From assembly GCF_030247195.1 (NCBI RefSeq), contig NC_080671.1, positions 100,427,845 through 100,491,844 of the forward strand: a stretch of 64,000 bases of DNA, in the 5' to 3' direction. The position numbers and the translations under genes were made by a program. The stretch's first letter is position 1, and every line of letters starts with the position of its first letter. Shown here piece by piece: positions 8,771-20,654 of the stretch. The notes under the pieces were generated by a model. That model worked only from the letters and a program-made list of their open reading frames with translations. It was not told the origin of the DNA and made no database searches. This DNA comes from Topomyia yanbarensis. Its lineage: Eukaryota > Arthropoda > Insecta > Diptera > Culicidae.

Positions 8771-10560
8771 GTTACGCTTGAAAAAATAACAAACCAAATC
8801 AATAAAATTTCCGGGCTTTATTATAGAGTCGTTTTCCGATTTTATACTCTTGTCGTAATCATACCCCTCATTTCTGACGTTATGTCCTGCTGTCGTTCCT
8901 TCGCATCCATTCCAGCAAGTATCGTTATTTTGGCGGAACTGATCAACGTGACTAAATACTCTCCAAATTAGTTGTGAAGGTATTCAATCCACTCAATAGA
9001 TTTTGTTTGACTCGTTGCGATATAAGGTTTGCAATTTCAGAAAAGCTATATTCCGGAATTACCAACATTCAAATTATGTTCAATAGCCAGTGGAACTGAA
9101 GATAATCAATCGGCTACGCTATGAAACAAAACTTCAGCCCAGCCTTTGCATAGTTTAATCTACATGACAGGTTTCTATTTACCAATCTTATTACTTCAAG
9201 TTTAATGTTTAACCAACATGAACTGCTAATGAAACATTTTGAGACTTTCGAAAATCGCAAAAAGCTAGTACCCGTACAAGAACAACCGAAGTCTGTGAAT
9301 ACGTCTACGCTGTCTACTGAAGTAAGAATTTCACGTAAAATTTCAGGCACCGCACGGCGCATCCGAATCGACCATTGTATCTCGGATGGAGATTTCGAAA
9401 GCACATTCCTACAGGTACCTGTCGTATCCTTTGGGACGCTCAACGACAGTACCCTCTTAATTTGAACCTGGATCACTAGCTAGAATAACCACCGGTCGTA
9501 TCACGTACAGCATTACGTTGATGGATCAACGCGTAAGCTGAACATTCCCACCACAATATGATAAGCAAAAATCAGATGAAACAGCAATAGACTCCAGTCA
9601 GTTCTGACATATCGGCGCTCGAATTCTGCAGAGAACAGGAACATTTGTTGCCCAATTTATTAAAATTAACCTAAATTACCCAAAATAATCTGAAAACAGA
9701 AACGAAGACCTTGACGACTGATATTACACAAATACACTAATATTATTAATATTACTCTAATTATTTATTCATTATGTGGTTCATTTTATTTTCTCAGATA
9801 AACGAACAACTGCCAAACATTTACTATATGCTTGATATATGATTTTGTTCTTATTAACTGTTTTTCTAGATTACAATCAGAACCAGGATTTTACTGCTCT
9901 AAAAATTACTTTTCTTGGTCTTGAATGGGACTGCGGAGGTAATTTTTAAGCATCAGCAAGAGTAACTAACAATTCATAGTTTTGTGACCCACCACATTTC
10001 GAATTCACGTAAACAGTGAGCTTTACGTGAATTCGAAAGATTCTTTAATTACTGGGGTCAATGTTTAGGTCGAAGGTTTGTGTTCCTATACAAACATTAG
10101 ATAGCATTTGTGGCTTGTTCTGGTGAATTCATTGGAAAGGGGCGCAAGTTTCTTTGTAATTTTATTAATGTTAACTATAACCTGGTACCTAAAGCTATTT
10201 TTCAGTTCAAGGAAAAGTAACTTCATTTTTCAACGAATGGAAGGACTCACAATCTTCTATAAGTTTCTATATGGTTCGGAGAAACTGCTCAAAGAACTGG
10301 AAAACTGCAGAAATTCTGTCTTGGACAAGGTGTATTAGTTGGTCTTTTCAGACGGTTAATTGCTGGACTATTTTTCATATTTCTCTGAAATCGAAAGTGT
10401 TTTATTAGAAAGTAATTCATTTAAGTTTAAAATGCTTCGCTGAGGATTTCCGAGAAGACGTTTACAATTTCACCAACTAGACAGCTCGATATAATTTCTG
10501 GTTTCTGAAGTTTTTGTGTGTAGTTTGAAATCTTAATTTCTGTAATCGCTTCCGGGTGCC
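8771..10560. other. Unassigned AT-rich region with one perfect hairpin
   Basis: No gene is supported. An 86-codon plus-strand ORF at 9205-9465 has a normal-looking composition but no recognisable domain. A perfect 17-bp inverted repeat (9997-10013 and 10022-10038, 8-nt loop, TTTCGAATTCACGTAAA) is the only structure of note. Confidence 0.4.
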
Positions 10561-10639
10561 TAGCAGTCACGTAGTTCCGTGGACAAAGTGCTAGTTGCAG
10601 TACGGCGTTCGACGCTGAAGACGAATCGTTTTCATTCGT

Positions 10640-11269
10640 GATGTTAAGTCCCGCTATTGCGACAATGCGATCTGAAGCGTGATCTGGTTGCCAAGCGAGG
10701 TGTTCGCGAGCGGCTCTAGGAGTGGGTCTCGGAATGACGATTTAGTATAATCACGAAAGTCGAAAGATCGCGGGTTGTCTTCCTTGGTGTCTTGGATCGG
10801 GTACGGCGTTTGTAGCCCCTTGAGGACTTCGGCTGTAGCTGTTTCAATGAGTTCGAAGCTCATGAGAGCGCGAACGTGGACTGCGGCTGCGAGATCTCTT
10901 GCGTCCTTTGGTATAATCCCGGGCATAATGACCTCGCTCTCCACACTCGTAGCATGTGTCGTCCGGATGGAAGTTACCACGACCTCCTTTGTCATGCGGT
11001 GGTCCGCCACCACCACCAAAACCACCGCGAAAACCACGACCGCCCTTGCCGGTAGGCAGTTCGACACGAGCACGACGGCAGCAGATTGTTCGTCCATCCA
11101 GACCACGCGCCGAATCCTCTGCATCCTGAGAATCTTCAAATTCTACAACCCGGATGAATTGCGAGCAACCTACACGTTGCTTAGCGGATCCCATCCTTCT
11201 GCTTGCTGGCGTTATTGGCTAGCTCTCAAACCTAAACATCAACAAAGTTTTGTGAGGATAGCGTGACAT
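10640..11269 (-). pseudogene. xl6: SRSF7/xl6-like SR splicing factor pseudogene
   Basis: On the minus strand three interleaved frames trace an SR protein of the SRSF7 (9G8)/fly xl6 type. A start MSRYPHK (ATG 11269-11267) is followed by RRM fragments ([15 protein letters not shown]-stop-[35 protein letters not shown]). Then come a glycine-rich hinge, a CCHC knuckle and an RS stretch ([13 protein letters not shown]). Lesions: a TAG where NVWVARN has tryptophan, at least three frameshifts, and loss of the knuckle's last cysteine ([14 protein letters not shown], Tyr at 10915-10913). The RS tail decays from ~10840 onward. No intron interrupts it, so it is probably a retrocopy. The parent is assigned from the RRM-knuckle-RS order, which is specific to this subfamily. 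Confidence 0.82.
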
Positions 11270-11571
11270 TTCGATCGTTGGACCCGTGTTGAACGATTTT
11301 GAAACAATTTTTTGGAAGTCTCAGTGGGAGGTTTCGCTCACGTTTTCTGGCAAACTTTGGCAGGAACCGAGCAAAACCCTGGCATAACTCTGAAATAAAC
11401 CGAGCAAAGATCCTGGCAATAGGGATCTTTAATTTGGAAAAATGTTGTCAGTCCTTCATATGTATTGATAGCGGGTGTCGTTACGAGTACACTCGTATCA
11501 TTCTTAAACCTTAATTATTCTTTTCTGATTTTTAAATTTAAAAAAACCAAATTAAATTCAACCAACAAACT

Positions 11572-12355
11572 GACAGTTCGTCACTGTTGTGCTATCTTAT
11601 GACAAACGCCATTTTGGGGTAAACTGAGTTAAATATGCCACATTACTCGTCCAACGAATCTCTACAAGATGGCGTTTCCAGAATTTTGAAATTTTGCTTG
11701 GTTACTGAAATATAGCGAGAAAAGTGATTAGAAATTGTGAGTTTTTTGCTTCAAATCATTATATCTTGGGATTGGCTCAAGTTATTATAAAATTTTAGTT
11801 GCTTTTATGTGTAAAAATGTCGTAGGAACACAATGGCATAAAAATTTTCATCAGAAAAATACATGTATTGGGAGAAAAACGCAGTTTTAGCTTTAAACTG
11901 GAAATATTGCCTATTTGGCAACACTGTAACTAAAAATAACTATTTTTTCTAGATTCCCTGACTCATTTCCTTCAAAATGCATCTAACCGATTGTTTATAG
12001 ACCAAATGAAACCAAAGATATGAATAAAAGTTCATAACTGGTGATTTTTTTCTTTGGAAAATTTTCCATGCACGATTATGACACGTCATACAAATTTTTT
12101 CATCAATACACACCTATGACACGTGTGAGTGCGACTTTTGTTTATATTTCTAGTGAAAACTCGCAACATAGTCAACCGATCTTCGTAATATTTGAGAGAT
12201 TAGTACAGAATAGGTAGAAGCATCAATTGTCTTTTCTGAATTGTTTCTACCATTTATAAGATTCATGATATTGAATCTCAAACTTTAAAAATCGTTTTTC
12301 TCGAAATGTGCAAAATGGCGCTTGTCATAAGATAGCACAACAGCGACGAGTTGTC
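11572..12355. mobile_element. 784-bp non-autonomous TIR element
   Basis: The ends are inverse copies over ~45 bp: GACAGTTCGTCACTGTTGTG at the left and the complement of GACAACTCGTCGCTGTTGTG at the right. Both arms continue CTATCTTATGACAARCGCCATTTTG. The interior is AT-rich with no ORF. No convincing target duplication is visible. Confidence 0.85.
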
Positions 12356-12691
12356 CTACTAAATGACGTATCTGCAAATATCTCGTTCGCCTCATTGTTA
12401 ACCGGGACAGCACCCCACACAGCATGATCTGGTATCTGGTACTTTTGCAATTCGCTAGCAGCCTGCCATCCCAAGTTTCATCTGCAAACTATGGTAGATC
12501 TGATAAAGCAACCTATAGAGTCGTGCAAGTCGCATGGGTTTGGATGCGTTATTGTACTAAAAGGAAACAAACTAAAAAATGTTTTTTTTTTCAATAGTTT
12601 CGGTCCTAAAAATTGAAAAAGGACTGGGATATTAACTCACGGTACTAATCTGCATCAGAATATGCATTAACCCGCACACCCCTAATGATCC

Positions 12692-12937
12692 ATACACACT
12701 CAAATTGTCTCGGTAATTTCCCAACAGCTGTATAGACAGCAAATTTAGAAAATGATATCTCAGTAAAGTGAGATTAGTTAGCTGATTTTCGGTGAAATAA
12801 CTTCTGAGTCTCAGCACTCAAACGTCACTCTTACTGAGATCTCAGAATAAAAAATTGTTTGCTGAATCTCAGCTGTTAAGTTCTCGGCAAAAGAGGCAAA
12901 AAATTCTGAGATTCGTCAGAAAAAATTAAGTGTGTAT
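12692..12937. mobile_element. 246-bp MITE with ATACACACT ends
   Basis: It begins ATACACACTCAAATTGTCTC and ends ..AAATTAAGTGTGTAT. The interior is rich in CTGAGATCTCAGT-like short palindromes. A relative by end sequence lies at 40026-40344. Confidence 0.65.
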
Positions 12938-13403
12938 TTCTACCTGGTTGAATTTAGCACGAATCGAGCAAAACATCTGACAAAGATGTGGCTGGAAGCG
13001 TACAGAAATTCTGGCCGCACATTCCTCGCTGGACTTTGGCTAAAAGGGGGCAGCATCGGTTAGTTTAACCGCTTCTATTAGAAACAGTTGTTGCATTTGT
13101 GCGAATTCTGTGCCAGAATTCTCGCACAAATCGCGCAAAATACTGGCAGAAACTCTGCCAGAATCAATTTCGCTTTGCTCAACTTTTGCTAACTTTCTGC
13201 TTTCCGCGGTGACTGGGGCGCAATTAGCACTCTCCTTTTAAATTTTTGTCACAGACTGGTTAGTTCGACTGGTCTGTCTATGAAAGTACCATCTCTATCA
13301 CTTGAAATACATGTGTTTTGACAGCTCCCAGTTTTGAGATCACTCCGTACTTTGCGGAGTCCAAGTTGGTGGAAAGTGCGCAATATAAAGACTTGCACAG
13401 AAT
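12938..13403. other. Spacer with degraded repeats
   Basis: Contains scattered CTGGCAGAA/TCTGCCAGAA motifs, inverse to motifs near 11340-11400. That suggests an older element into which the 11.6-kb and 12.7-kb elements inserted. No gene. Confidence 0.35.
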
Positions 13404-14745
13404 ACATTCCAGCTTAAATGCAACAACCGATTCTGAAACCGATGGAGTCGGAATCGGTTGTTACACTTGAGTTAGAAACCATACTGACTCCATTCAGAAA
13501 TCCGACCCGCTCCCGGAATGAGTTTAACTAGGGAGTGAAGCCAAATCTACCTACTAGCAAGTGTGTCAATGAGTTGTTTTACATGCTCAAGAAGATAGGG
13601 GCAGAATACTTGTGATGCATTAGTCAAAATCAGCAACGTTAAATGCGTTTTGTTGCCATAAAATAGCAATTTTGAATGGGCACTAGGGGCAGATCACTCT
13701 AGGAATGTATAACAAATTTGCATCAAAGTAGAAAAAATGTATTTAATTTCCATTTTTGCATCAACTTTGCACTCTCTCGCACAAAAATTTGTTTAACAAT
13801 AGTCCTACGCTGATCCACTTTGTTCGGCGTTGTGTTGGGCTAGTTTTTTGTAGGGGTTTGACGTCTTACACGCAACGCAAAATACATTGCACGCAACGCA
13901 AAATACATTTTGAATTTCTATTTTGATGGAAAGAAATGCATTTAATTTCGCTGATTTTTCAAAATGCATCGAAATTAAATACATTTCTTTTCGTTAAAAT
14001 GGGAATTTATTATAGTCCTAACCCAACATTCAACAAAACGTCGACCAAAGTGAATCAGCGCAGGCCGTTTGTTAAACAAATTTTTCAGCGAGAGTGTGCA
14101 ACGTTGATACAAAAATGGGAATTAGTCGAGGGGAACGTCCTAGGGGCAGATCACTCTAAAAATGTATAACAAATTTGCATCAAATTAGAAAAAAATGCAT
14201 TTAATTTCCATTTCTACATCAACTTTGCACTCCCTCGCAGAAAAGTTTGTTAAACAAACGTCCTACGCTGATTCACTTTGTTCGACGTTTTGTTGAATGT
14301 AAGGCTAATTTTTTGTAGGGTTTTGACGTCTTACACGCACCGCAAAATATATTGCATGCAACGCAAAATGCATTACGAATTTCTATTTTGATGGAAAGAT
14401 ATGCATTTAATTTAGCTGATTTTTAAAAATGCATCACAAGTGATCTACCCCTAGATTCCAGCTCAAATGCAACAACCGATTCGGAAATCGATGCAGTCGG
14501 AATCGGTTGTTACACTTGAGTTAGAAACCATACTGACTCCATTCAGAAATCCGACCCGCTTCCGGAATGAGTTTAACTGGGGAGTGAAGCCAAATCTACC
14601 TACTAGCAAGTGTGGCAACGAGTTATTTTACATGCTCAAGAAGATAGGGACAGAATACTTGTGATGCATTAGTCAAAATCAGCAACGTTAAATGCGTTTT
14701 GTTGCCATAAAATGGCAATTTTGAATGGGCACTAGGGGCAGACCA
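13404..14745. repeat. Nested block: 300-bp direct repeats around CTAGGGG-type elements
   Basis: The ~300-bp segments 13404-13700 and 14455-14740 are close direct repeats: the palindromic GGAATCGGTTGTTACACTTG unit, then GAGTGAAGCCAAATCTACC, then GAATGGGCACTAGGGGCAGA. Between them, a ~270-bp unit (GTATAACAAATTTGCATCAA to GGAAAGAAATGCATTTAATT) occurs at ~13710, inverted at ~13960-14140, and again at ~14160. The ends TAGGGGCAGATCACT (13684) and its inverse AGTGATCTACCCCTA (to ~14454) look like transposon termini. No coding. Confidence 0.7.
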
Positions 14746-14920
14746 AGTGGATTCAAGATACAAAATATTGCCGACATAAAATAAATAAACAAGACTCTAT
14801 TTTCATTAATAAAAATAGCAACACTGTTCGGAATATTTTGGCAGGGTGAAATTGTGCAAAAAGAAGAATGTCGAAGGAAAAATAAGAAGTCGATTGTCTC
14901 GTCTTGTCTTTGGTAATTTC

Positions 14921-15955
14921 CTAGGATAGGATCCGCCAGCTCTGTCTTCTGTTTTTGAACCAATTCTGAACCAGCTCGTGATTGGACGAAAGTGACATAG
15001 GCAAACCTTCGGCTTGGAAACTAAAAGTACCAAAGGGCTGCTTGGAAGTGTTGTCATATTGTGATATCAAACATAAAACGACGATTGTTAACCGTGTTGA
15101 TTTTTTTGTTTTCTCGAGATACCGCTTTCTTTCTATAACATCCGTCTGTAATTATGAAGTGCAGGCATTATTTGGCAGACGAAATCAAACATATTATCCA
15201 GAACTGAAATTCCCGAGAGATCCGGTAGCGCGGTTATCGTGGATTCTGTTCTGTGTGCGGAGTAATGCGGAAATGCCTCTTTTCGAAATCAACAGGCTGT
15301 GTAGCGTAAGTATGAAAATATTTTGAACATCATGTAAAAATTGTCTTTGTTCCAGTACCGAGTAAATTGGAAGTACTGAGCAAACAGGGAGAAAGTTATC
15401 CCGGAAGTCGCTTCTTGTTCTTCCTTTGGTATTATCGATACAGTTGAATTTTACAGTTTTCAACTGAATCGATCATCGGTGTAAATAGGAGAGTGTATTT
15501 TCTACTGCTGTTTTCTCCGAAACAATCACATGTAAAAACCTATACATTCCTCCAAAACAAAAATTAAACCTTGCAGAAAAGTAGTTTTAGAATATTTAAT
15601 ATAAATCCGAACAGAGAAAATTATTCTTGTGACAGAGGTTGCTTGACTCAGAAAGCAACTTACAAAAATGAAGAGGCGTGAAGATATTTTTCGTAATGTC
15701 CAACAACGAATATATATTATTTTGTTTTGCTGTATTCCGATGGAAAAAACGTTATGATCGTTTAAATGCGGATATAAAGACAAAATCTTTGATTTTTCCA
15801 TGAAATTGGTACATAATATAGAATATTTTAATCAGAACAAATATACGACCGAAACAAAACAAATATTTTGGCAACATTGGTCGAGTGGGGGTATGTCGTT
15901 TTCAACAGGGATTAGTAAAATATAAGAAGAAGCCAGCTGGCGGATCCTATCCTAG
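14921..15955 (+). mobile_element. 1.0-kb DNA transposon with 8-bp target duplication and THAP-like exon
   Basis: It starts CTAGGATAGGATCCGCCAGC and ends as the exact inverse; the arms are perfect over 21 bp. It is flanked by the exact 8-bp direct repeat GTAATTTC (14913-14920 and 15956-15963). Inside, on the plus strand, a frame around 15148-15308 reads GRRNQTYYPELKFPRDP...W...MPLFEINRLCS and is followed by a consensus splice donor (GTAAGTA at 15309). FPxDP, a following Trp and Pro, then LCS resemble the THAP zinc-finger fold, which P-element transposases carry at their N-terminus; P elements also make 8-bp duplications. The presumed start (ATG 15154) is out of frame with the domain and no catalytic region is left. 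P-superfamily is inference; hAT is the alternative. Confidence 0.7.
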
Positions 15956-16102
15956 GTAATTTCAAGCTCCGATAATATGGATATATTGTACTCATACAAT
16001 GGGTATTGCAATTTTGCCGTGTACAATCGATCAATTCCCAGTAAACGAAATGGCGGACAGGCAGGTTAAACTAGATGCTGGCGATCGGTAGGCTATTGAA
16101 AC

Positions 16103-16532
16103 CAGAGCTGCCATTTATACAGATTTATCTGTATTATACAGATTTTTAAGGACAGAAACAGACCTGATACAGAATACAGATTTAATACAGATTTTCAATA
16201 CACAATACAGATTAACACAGATTTTAAGAATTTTCAATTGGCGGACCCTTTCTGAAATCATTTTCATTAACTTTGGCCGTTTTTTCAATAAATAATTGTC
16301 AAATGAACCATAACACTTTTAAAAAATTAAAAACTTGAGTTGAGAAATGTACAGATTACTTTAAAGTACACAATTTAAATTCCGGTTTAATGCATGAATT
16401 TATAGTAGACAATACTTGAGGCTTATAAATGGGAATCAATCATCAAAATTCTTTTTCTTCATTCAATACAGACAAAAACAGATTTTTTGTAACGAGGATA
16501 CAGATTTTCAAAAAAATAATCTGGCAGCTCTG
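16103..16532. mobile_element. 430-bp hAT-type MITE with exact 8-bp target duplication
   Basis: Ends CAGAGCTGCCA and its inverse TGGCAGCTCTG, flanked by ATTGAAAC at 16095-16102 and 16533-16540. The interior has repeated ATACAGATTT motifs. CAGAG-type ends plus an 8-bp duplication fit the hAT superfamily. No coding. Confidence 0.88.
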
Positions 16533-16746
16533 ATTGAAACGTTGTTCTAGGCTATCCGCCGTAACTTGCCGTTTACTGTAAAAGTAATGTGGGTTGGTTA
16601 AGTCCAATATACACTCTTCGTTAACTTATGTCAACAGGTTTGGTCCAGTATTCAATCCATGAGTTTACAGGAACAGTTTTCTCTCAGTTTTATTCGGAGT
16701 TCTTCCAGTTTCTTGTTGTACTGAAACGCAACTGAACATTTCAAAA

Positions 16747-16755
16747 TTTCGCGCC
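16747..16755 (+). promoter_or_regulatory. E2F-like site upstream of dUTPase
   Basis: TTTCGCGCC lies 256 bp before the dUTPase ATG and matches the E2F/DP core TTTSSCGC. Coupling of nucleotide-metabolism genes to S phase by E2F is established in flies; occupancy here is inference. Confidence 0.45.
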
Positions 16756-17010
16756 CAAATTAGTTTGCAGTTACCTTTTGCATTTTGTTCTCTACACGTA
16801 CAGTTTATTGTATCTTTACATCTTTGGTACCTGTTCAATTTGTGTGATTTAAATCAAGGAAGGTTACTGTTTAGGTATGTAATTCTTCATTTATCCAGTA
16901 TAATTATGACTAACTTGATGTATTAGTTGTTCTTGTGTTGTTGGATTGCGTTTACAAGAGCTACTTGTCCCCATTTGCCACTTGGTAAACTTCAGTTCAA
17001 ATCTATAGCT

Positions 17011-17511
17011 ATGAAACCGGAAACAAGATGCGTCTTGCGCTTTGCTAAACTGACGGACCAGGCATATGCACCAACCAAGGGCTCCGAGAAAGCAGCAGGA
17101 TTCGATCTGAAAAGGTATATATTGCAAGCCTCTATGGACTCCACACAATGATGAAAATTTCCCTCTTCTAGTGCATACGAGTACACGGTTCCTGCCCGAG
17201 GCAAACAGCTGGTGATGACCGACATTCAGGTACAGGTGCCGGAGGGATGCTACGGTCGCGTTGCCCCTCGTTCCGGGCTGGCGGTGAAAAATTTCATCGA
17301 TGTCGGTGCCGGCGTTGTGGACGAAGACTATCGAGGAAATCTGGGCGTGGTTCTGTTCAATCACTCCGACGTTGAGTTTAAGGTCGCACGCGGAGACCGT
17401 ATTGCGCAGTTTATTTGTGAACGGATCTTCTATCCGGAGCTGGAGGAAGTCGGCAGTCTGACGGAAACGGAGCGCGGAAGTGGTGGTTTCGGTTCGACCG
17501 GGACGCAGTGA
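17011..17511 (+). CDS. dUTPase: Deoxyuridine 5'-triphosphate nucleotidohydrolase (dUTPase)
   Basis: Two exons, 17011-17114 and 17172-17511, with a 57-nt GT-AG intron (donor AAAAG/GTATAT, acceptor TTCTAG/TGCATAC); 147 aa. It hydrolyses dUTP to dUMP and pyrophosphate, keeping uracil out of DNA and feeding dTMP synthesis. All five trimeric dUTPase motifs are visible: [17 protein letters not shown] (across the splice), [22 protein letters not shown] with the catalytic Asp, [26 protein letters not shown] (the flexible P-loop-like tail). Length is typical for a single-domain, nuclear-type form with no mitochondrial leader. I start at the ATG of MKPETR. An upstream non-ATG extension in the same frame is not conserved-looking, and CTTCAG just before the start could be the acceptor of a 5' UTR intron. 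An AATAAA lies 58 bp after the stop. No lesions are seen. Confidence 0.97.
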
Positions 17512-17568
17512 TCTATGATAGCGGGTATCGGGGGAATTTGGATATAGTTCTAAGATTTAATGTATCTC

Positions 17569-17574
17569 AATAAA
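17569..17574 (+). terminator. Polyadenylation signal of dUTPase
   Basis: AATAAA 58 bp after the dUTPase stop, giving a very short 3' UTR. The next repeat (an R1-clade LINE) begins ~110 bp further on. Confidence 0.75.
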
Positions 17575-17685
17575 ATGTTACTTTTATAAACATGAATGTT
17601 TTTCTGATATTTTCGTTTTGATGGCTTTGTTCTCGATATGGGAGTGCACTTTGCAAATTCAGCGAAAATGTGTAGCGATTAGGTA

Positions 17686-20310
17686 TTGAACATATTAACC
17701 AACACAAGAGGGTGTATCCTGCAGGAAGCTCTAGCGAAGTTAGATGTACGATTGTGCATTGGTACATTTCGGAGACACGGGAGGCAGATCATCGACGTCA
17801 CGTTCTGTAGTCTTTCAGTGACAGCGGACATGAATTGGAGAGTATGCGAAACGTATACGCATAGCGAGTACCGGCTATTGGTCAACGGAACCCTGCTGCA
17901 GCACGGAGGGGGATGGCCGGCGAGCGAAAAGGGACGGCTAAAGCCTTCAACTGTAACCTCTTCGTTGAGGCACTTTGGCCGAACGGCGACACCGAGAACG
18001 TAGATGCGGCTGATCTAACAAGAAGGATTATGATGAGTTGTGGGGCCACAATGCCGCGATAACTGGAGCCACGGAAAATAGAGCGCCCAGCTTACTGGTG
18101 GAACGAAACGCTCCACGCCGCTTGTCTCAGATCCAGAAGGTGAACTCAGAGAGCAATATCGGAGCCAGATAGAGAAGAGCCCAACGCAGCGTTTCGGGGA
18201 GCTAGGGTCGCTTTAAAACGGGAGATCGGACTTAGCAAATCAGATTGCCATAAGGAGCTGTGCCGAGAAGTAGGCGCCAACCCTTGGGGCGACACGTACC
18301 GAGTCGTGATGGCGAAAATTAAGCGCTCGTGGACCCCAGTCAAAATATGTCCGGGTTAGCTGAACATAATCGTTGAGGGTCTCTTCCCGAAGCACGATAC
18401 AACTACCTGGCCACCGATACCGTACGGCGAAAAGGAAGAAGCAAACACGGACGATCGGCATGTGACTAATGATGAGCCCACAGAAGCATTGAATGGAATG
18501 GAATATACCAAACGTAGTGCTGTACGCAGCGATCCTGGTTTATCCGGACTTGTTCAGGATGGTGCTGCAGAAGTGTTTAAATGAAGGCAACTTCTCCGAA
18601 ATGTGGAACGTACAGAAGCTTGTTTTGCTGCCAAAGCTAGGGAAGAATCATCCTTAACAGGCTGACGAAATGCAGGGAGGGTGAGCGCGGATTGTCCAAG
18701 TAGTTTGGATTTCGCAAAGAACCATCGACAGTAGAGGCAATTCAGACAGTGCTCGGAAATACTGAGAAGGCATACAAACAGAAGTGAAGAGGAGATCGAT
18801 ACTGCGCTGTAGCCACAATATATGTGAATAATGCATTTAACAGCGCCAGTTGGGAGCGCATAGAATGAGATTTCCCGACTACCTGTGCCAGATCCTGAAG
18901 AGAAACTTCCAGAGCAGAGTGCTACTGTACGAGACAAGCGAAGGGCAGAAGTTAATGCGAGTCACAGCGGGCCTTCATTAGGGTTCCACTCTCGGTCCAA
19001 CTCTTTGGAGCGGGATGTACGATGGGGTCTCAACACTGCGGCTGACCATGAAAATAAAAAAATAGTGGGTTTCGCGGACGACGTGTGACATTTGAAGAAG
19101 TGGAGGTGTCGGTGACGGAGACAATTGACGCGATCGAGAGCTGAAGCTGCAAATACTGCACCACAAGATGGAAGTGTTGTTGGTCAGTAACTGCAAAGCG
19201 GCTCAGCGGATGCAGATCGACGTCGGAGGACACGTAGTTGCATAGAAGCGTGCACTGAAGCAATTGGGATTGATAATCGATGACCGGTTGAGCTTCAACA
19301 ACCACGTCGACAACGCCTGAGAAATGTCGGCGAAGGCAACGAACGCAATAGCGAGAATCATGCCAAACGTCGGCGATCCGAGAAGCAGCACGAGACATCT
19401 GCTATCTACTGTATCGTCATCGATACTCCGATGTGGGGTTCTAGCCTAAGGTGCTGCGCTGAAAACCAAGCGAAACCGTGAAAAGCTGAAAAGGACATTC
19501 CGGTTGATGACCGTACGAGTAGCGAGTTCATTCAGAACAATATCGTCTTAGGCAGTATGCGTCATCGAGTGCTACAATCGAAGAAACACCAGAAACGTGA
19601 GGAAGATAGTAAGAATCATCGATGGCAGAAGAAATGGGGCAGTACAGAATAAGTCAATAGAAAGCACGTAGAGATGAGCTTCCACCTGACACAGTTTCTG
19701 CCGGTCAACAACTGCTTCAGAATGTATCTTCATCGGTTCGAGCACGCAACGTCACCGTTGTGCTCGGAGTGTGCGACTGTGGAGGAGACACCGAACCAAA
19801 TGGTCTTTGAATGTCCGAGGATCACAGAAACAGATGCTCGAAACGGGAGGGCCGGACATCAACCCGGATAATGTCGTCTACAAAATGACAAGTGGTGACG
19901 TAGATCATGGCTGCCTTACAGCGGAAATTGCGTGATGAACAGCGAACGGTTTCGGGAGGGTAATCACCGCCGGGATACTCTAGGCTAGATTCACCGTCCG
20001 GGACTAGTCGAGTAGACCGCGATAAAGCACCGGGTATGAATCGCCGAGGCGCCAGCGAACCGGACGCCACACTTCCCCCGGAATCGCCAGACCGACCACG
20101 GCACCCTACCGGTTGACCCGATATAAATATAACCAAAAACCAAGAAGAATCGAATCGAGTGAACTTCTTTCGTCAGGGAACTCTCCGTCGGCGTAAGCTA
20201 GATACACCACCAGCGACTAGACTGAGTAGACCGTGATGGGAACCCACCAGTCGCGGGTTGTCGGGGCACCAGCGAACCGGACGTCCAGGGGAGTCGGCTT
20301 TGCAGATGAT
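17686..20310 (+). pseudogene. R1-clade LINE copy 1: ORF2 remnant plus 3' UTR
   Basis: A decayed ORF2 (endonuclease-reverse transcriptase) truncated at its 5' end inside the endonuclease. Visible in shifting frames are the endonuclease end ([19 protein letters not shown] ... IIDVTF ... MNWRVCETYTHSEY), RT motifs (FGFRKEPSTVEAIQ near 18712; GFADDV at 19071-19088), and the C-terminal Cys/His region (SPLCSECATVEETPNQMVFECPR near 19760-19820). Many stops and frameshifts are present. Sequence from ~19872 is the 3' UTR, built of divergent ~150-bp units (GGCGCCAGCGAACCGGACG, GACTAGTCGAGTAGACCGCG). R1-clade assignment rests on the EN/RT style and the terminal CCHC. Copy 3 at 34.1-38.7 kb is a longer relative and lets the order be checked. 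Confidence 0.85.
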
Positions 20311-20645
20311 GTTGTCCTGACGATAACCGGCGAGACCCTTGAGGAGGTGGAGATGTTGACGGCGGAGATAATAGGCATCGCACCGGCTCACCACAAGATC
20401 AAGGTAGTGCTGGTCAGCAACTGTAAAAAAATCCAGTGTATCGAAATCAGCGTCGGGGGACAATCCATTCTACCGATGCGTGCGCTGAAGCACCTGGGTG
20501 CGACGGTCGGCGATCGGTTAAATTACAACAGCCATATCGACTATGTATATGAGAAGGCTGCGAGGACAACTAACACATTGGCAAGGGTCATGACGAATCA
20601 CGGAGGAGCAAGAGGCATTACGAGACGTCTCATGGCGGGTGCTAT
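20290..20645 (+). pseudogene. R1-clade LINE copy 2, RT C-terminal part (5' piece of split copy)
   Basis: An open stretch from GVGFADDVVLTITGETLEEVE (the RT catalytic box, FADD) through SNCKKIQCIEISVGGQS, LKHLGATVGDRLNYNSHIDYV and NTLARVMTNHGGARG. It then runs into the AT-rich 3' end of the inverted RTE element. It is fused directly to copy 1's 3' UTR, so the 5' border is a recombination or insertion junction. Better preserved than copy 1. Confidence 0.8.
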
Positions 20646-20654
20646 TATTTTTAT

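Noticed and set aside
9205..9465. 86-codon plus-strand ORF and an overlapping 120-codon minus-strand ORF
   Set aside because: No domain, no splice or promoter context; the two opposite ORFs cannot both be real and neither is supported.
10654..11139. 161-codon minus-strand ORF and 163-codon plus-strand ORF
   Set aside because: Shifted or opposite frames of the SR-protein pseudogene.
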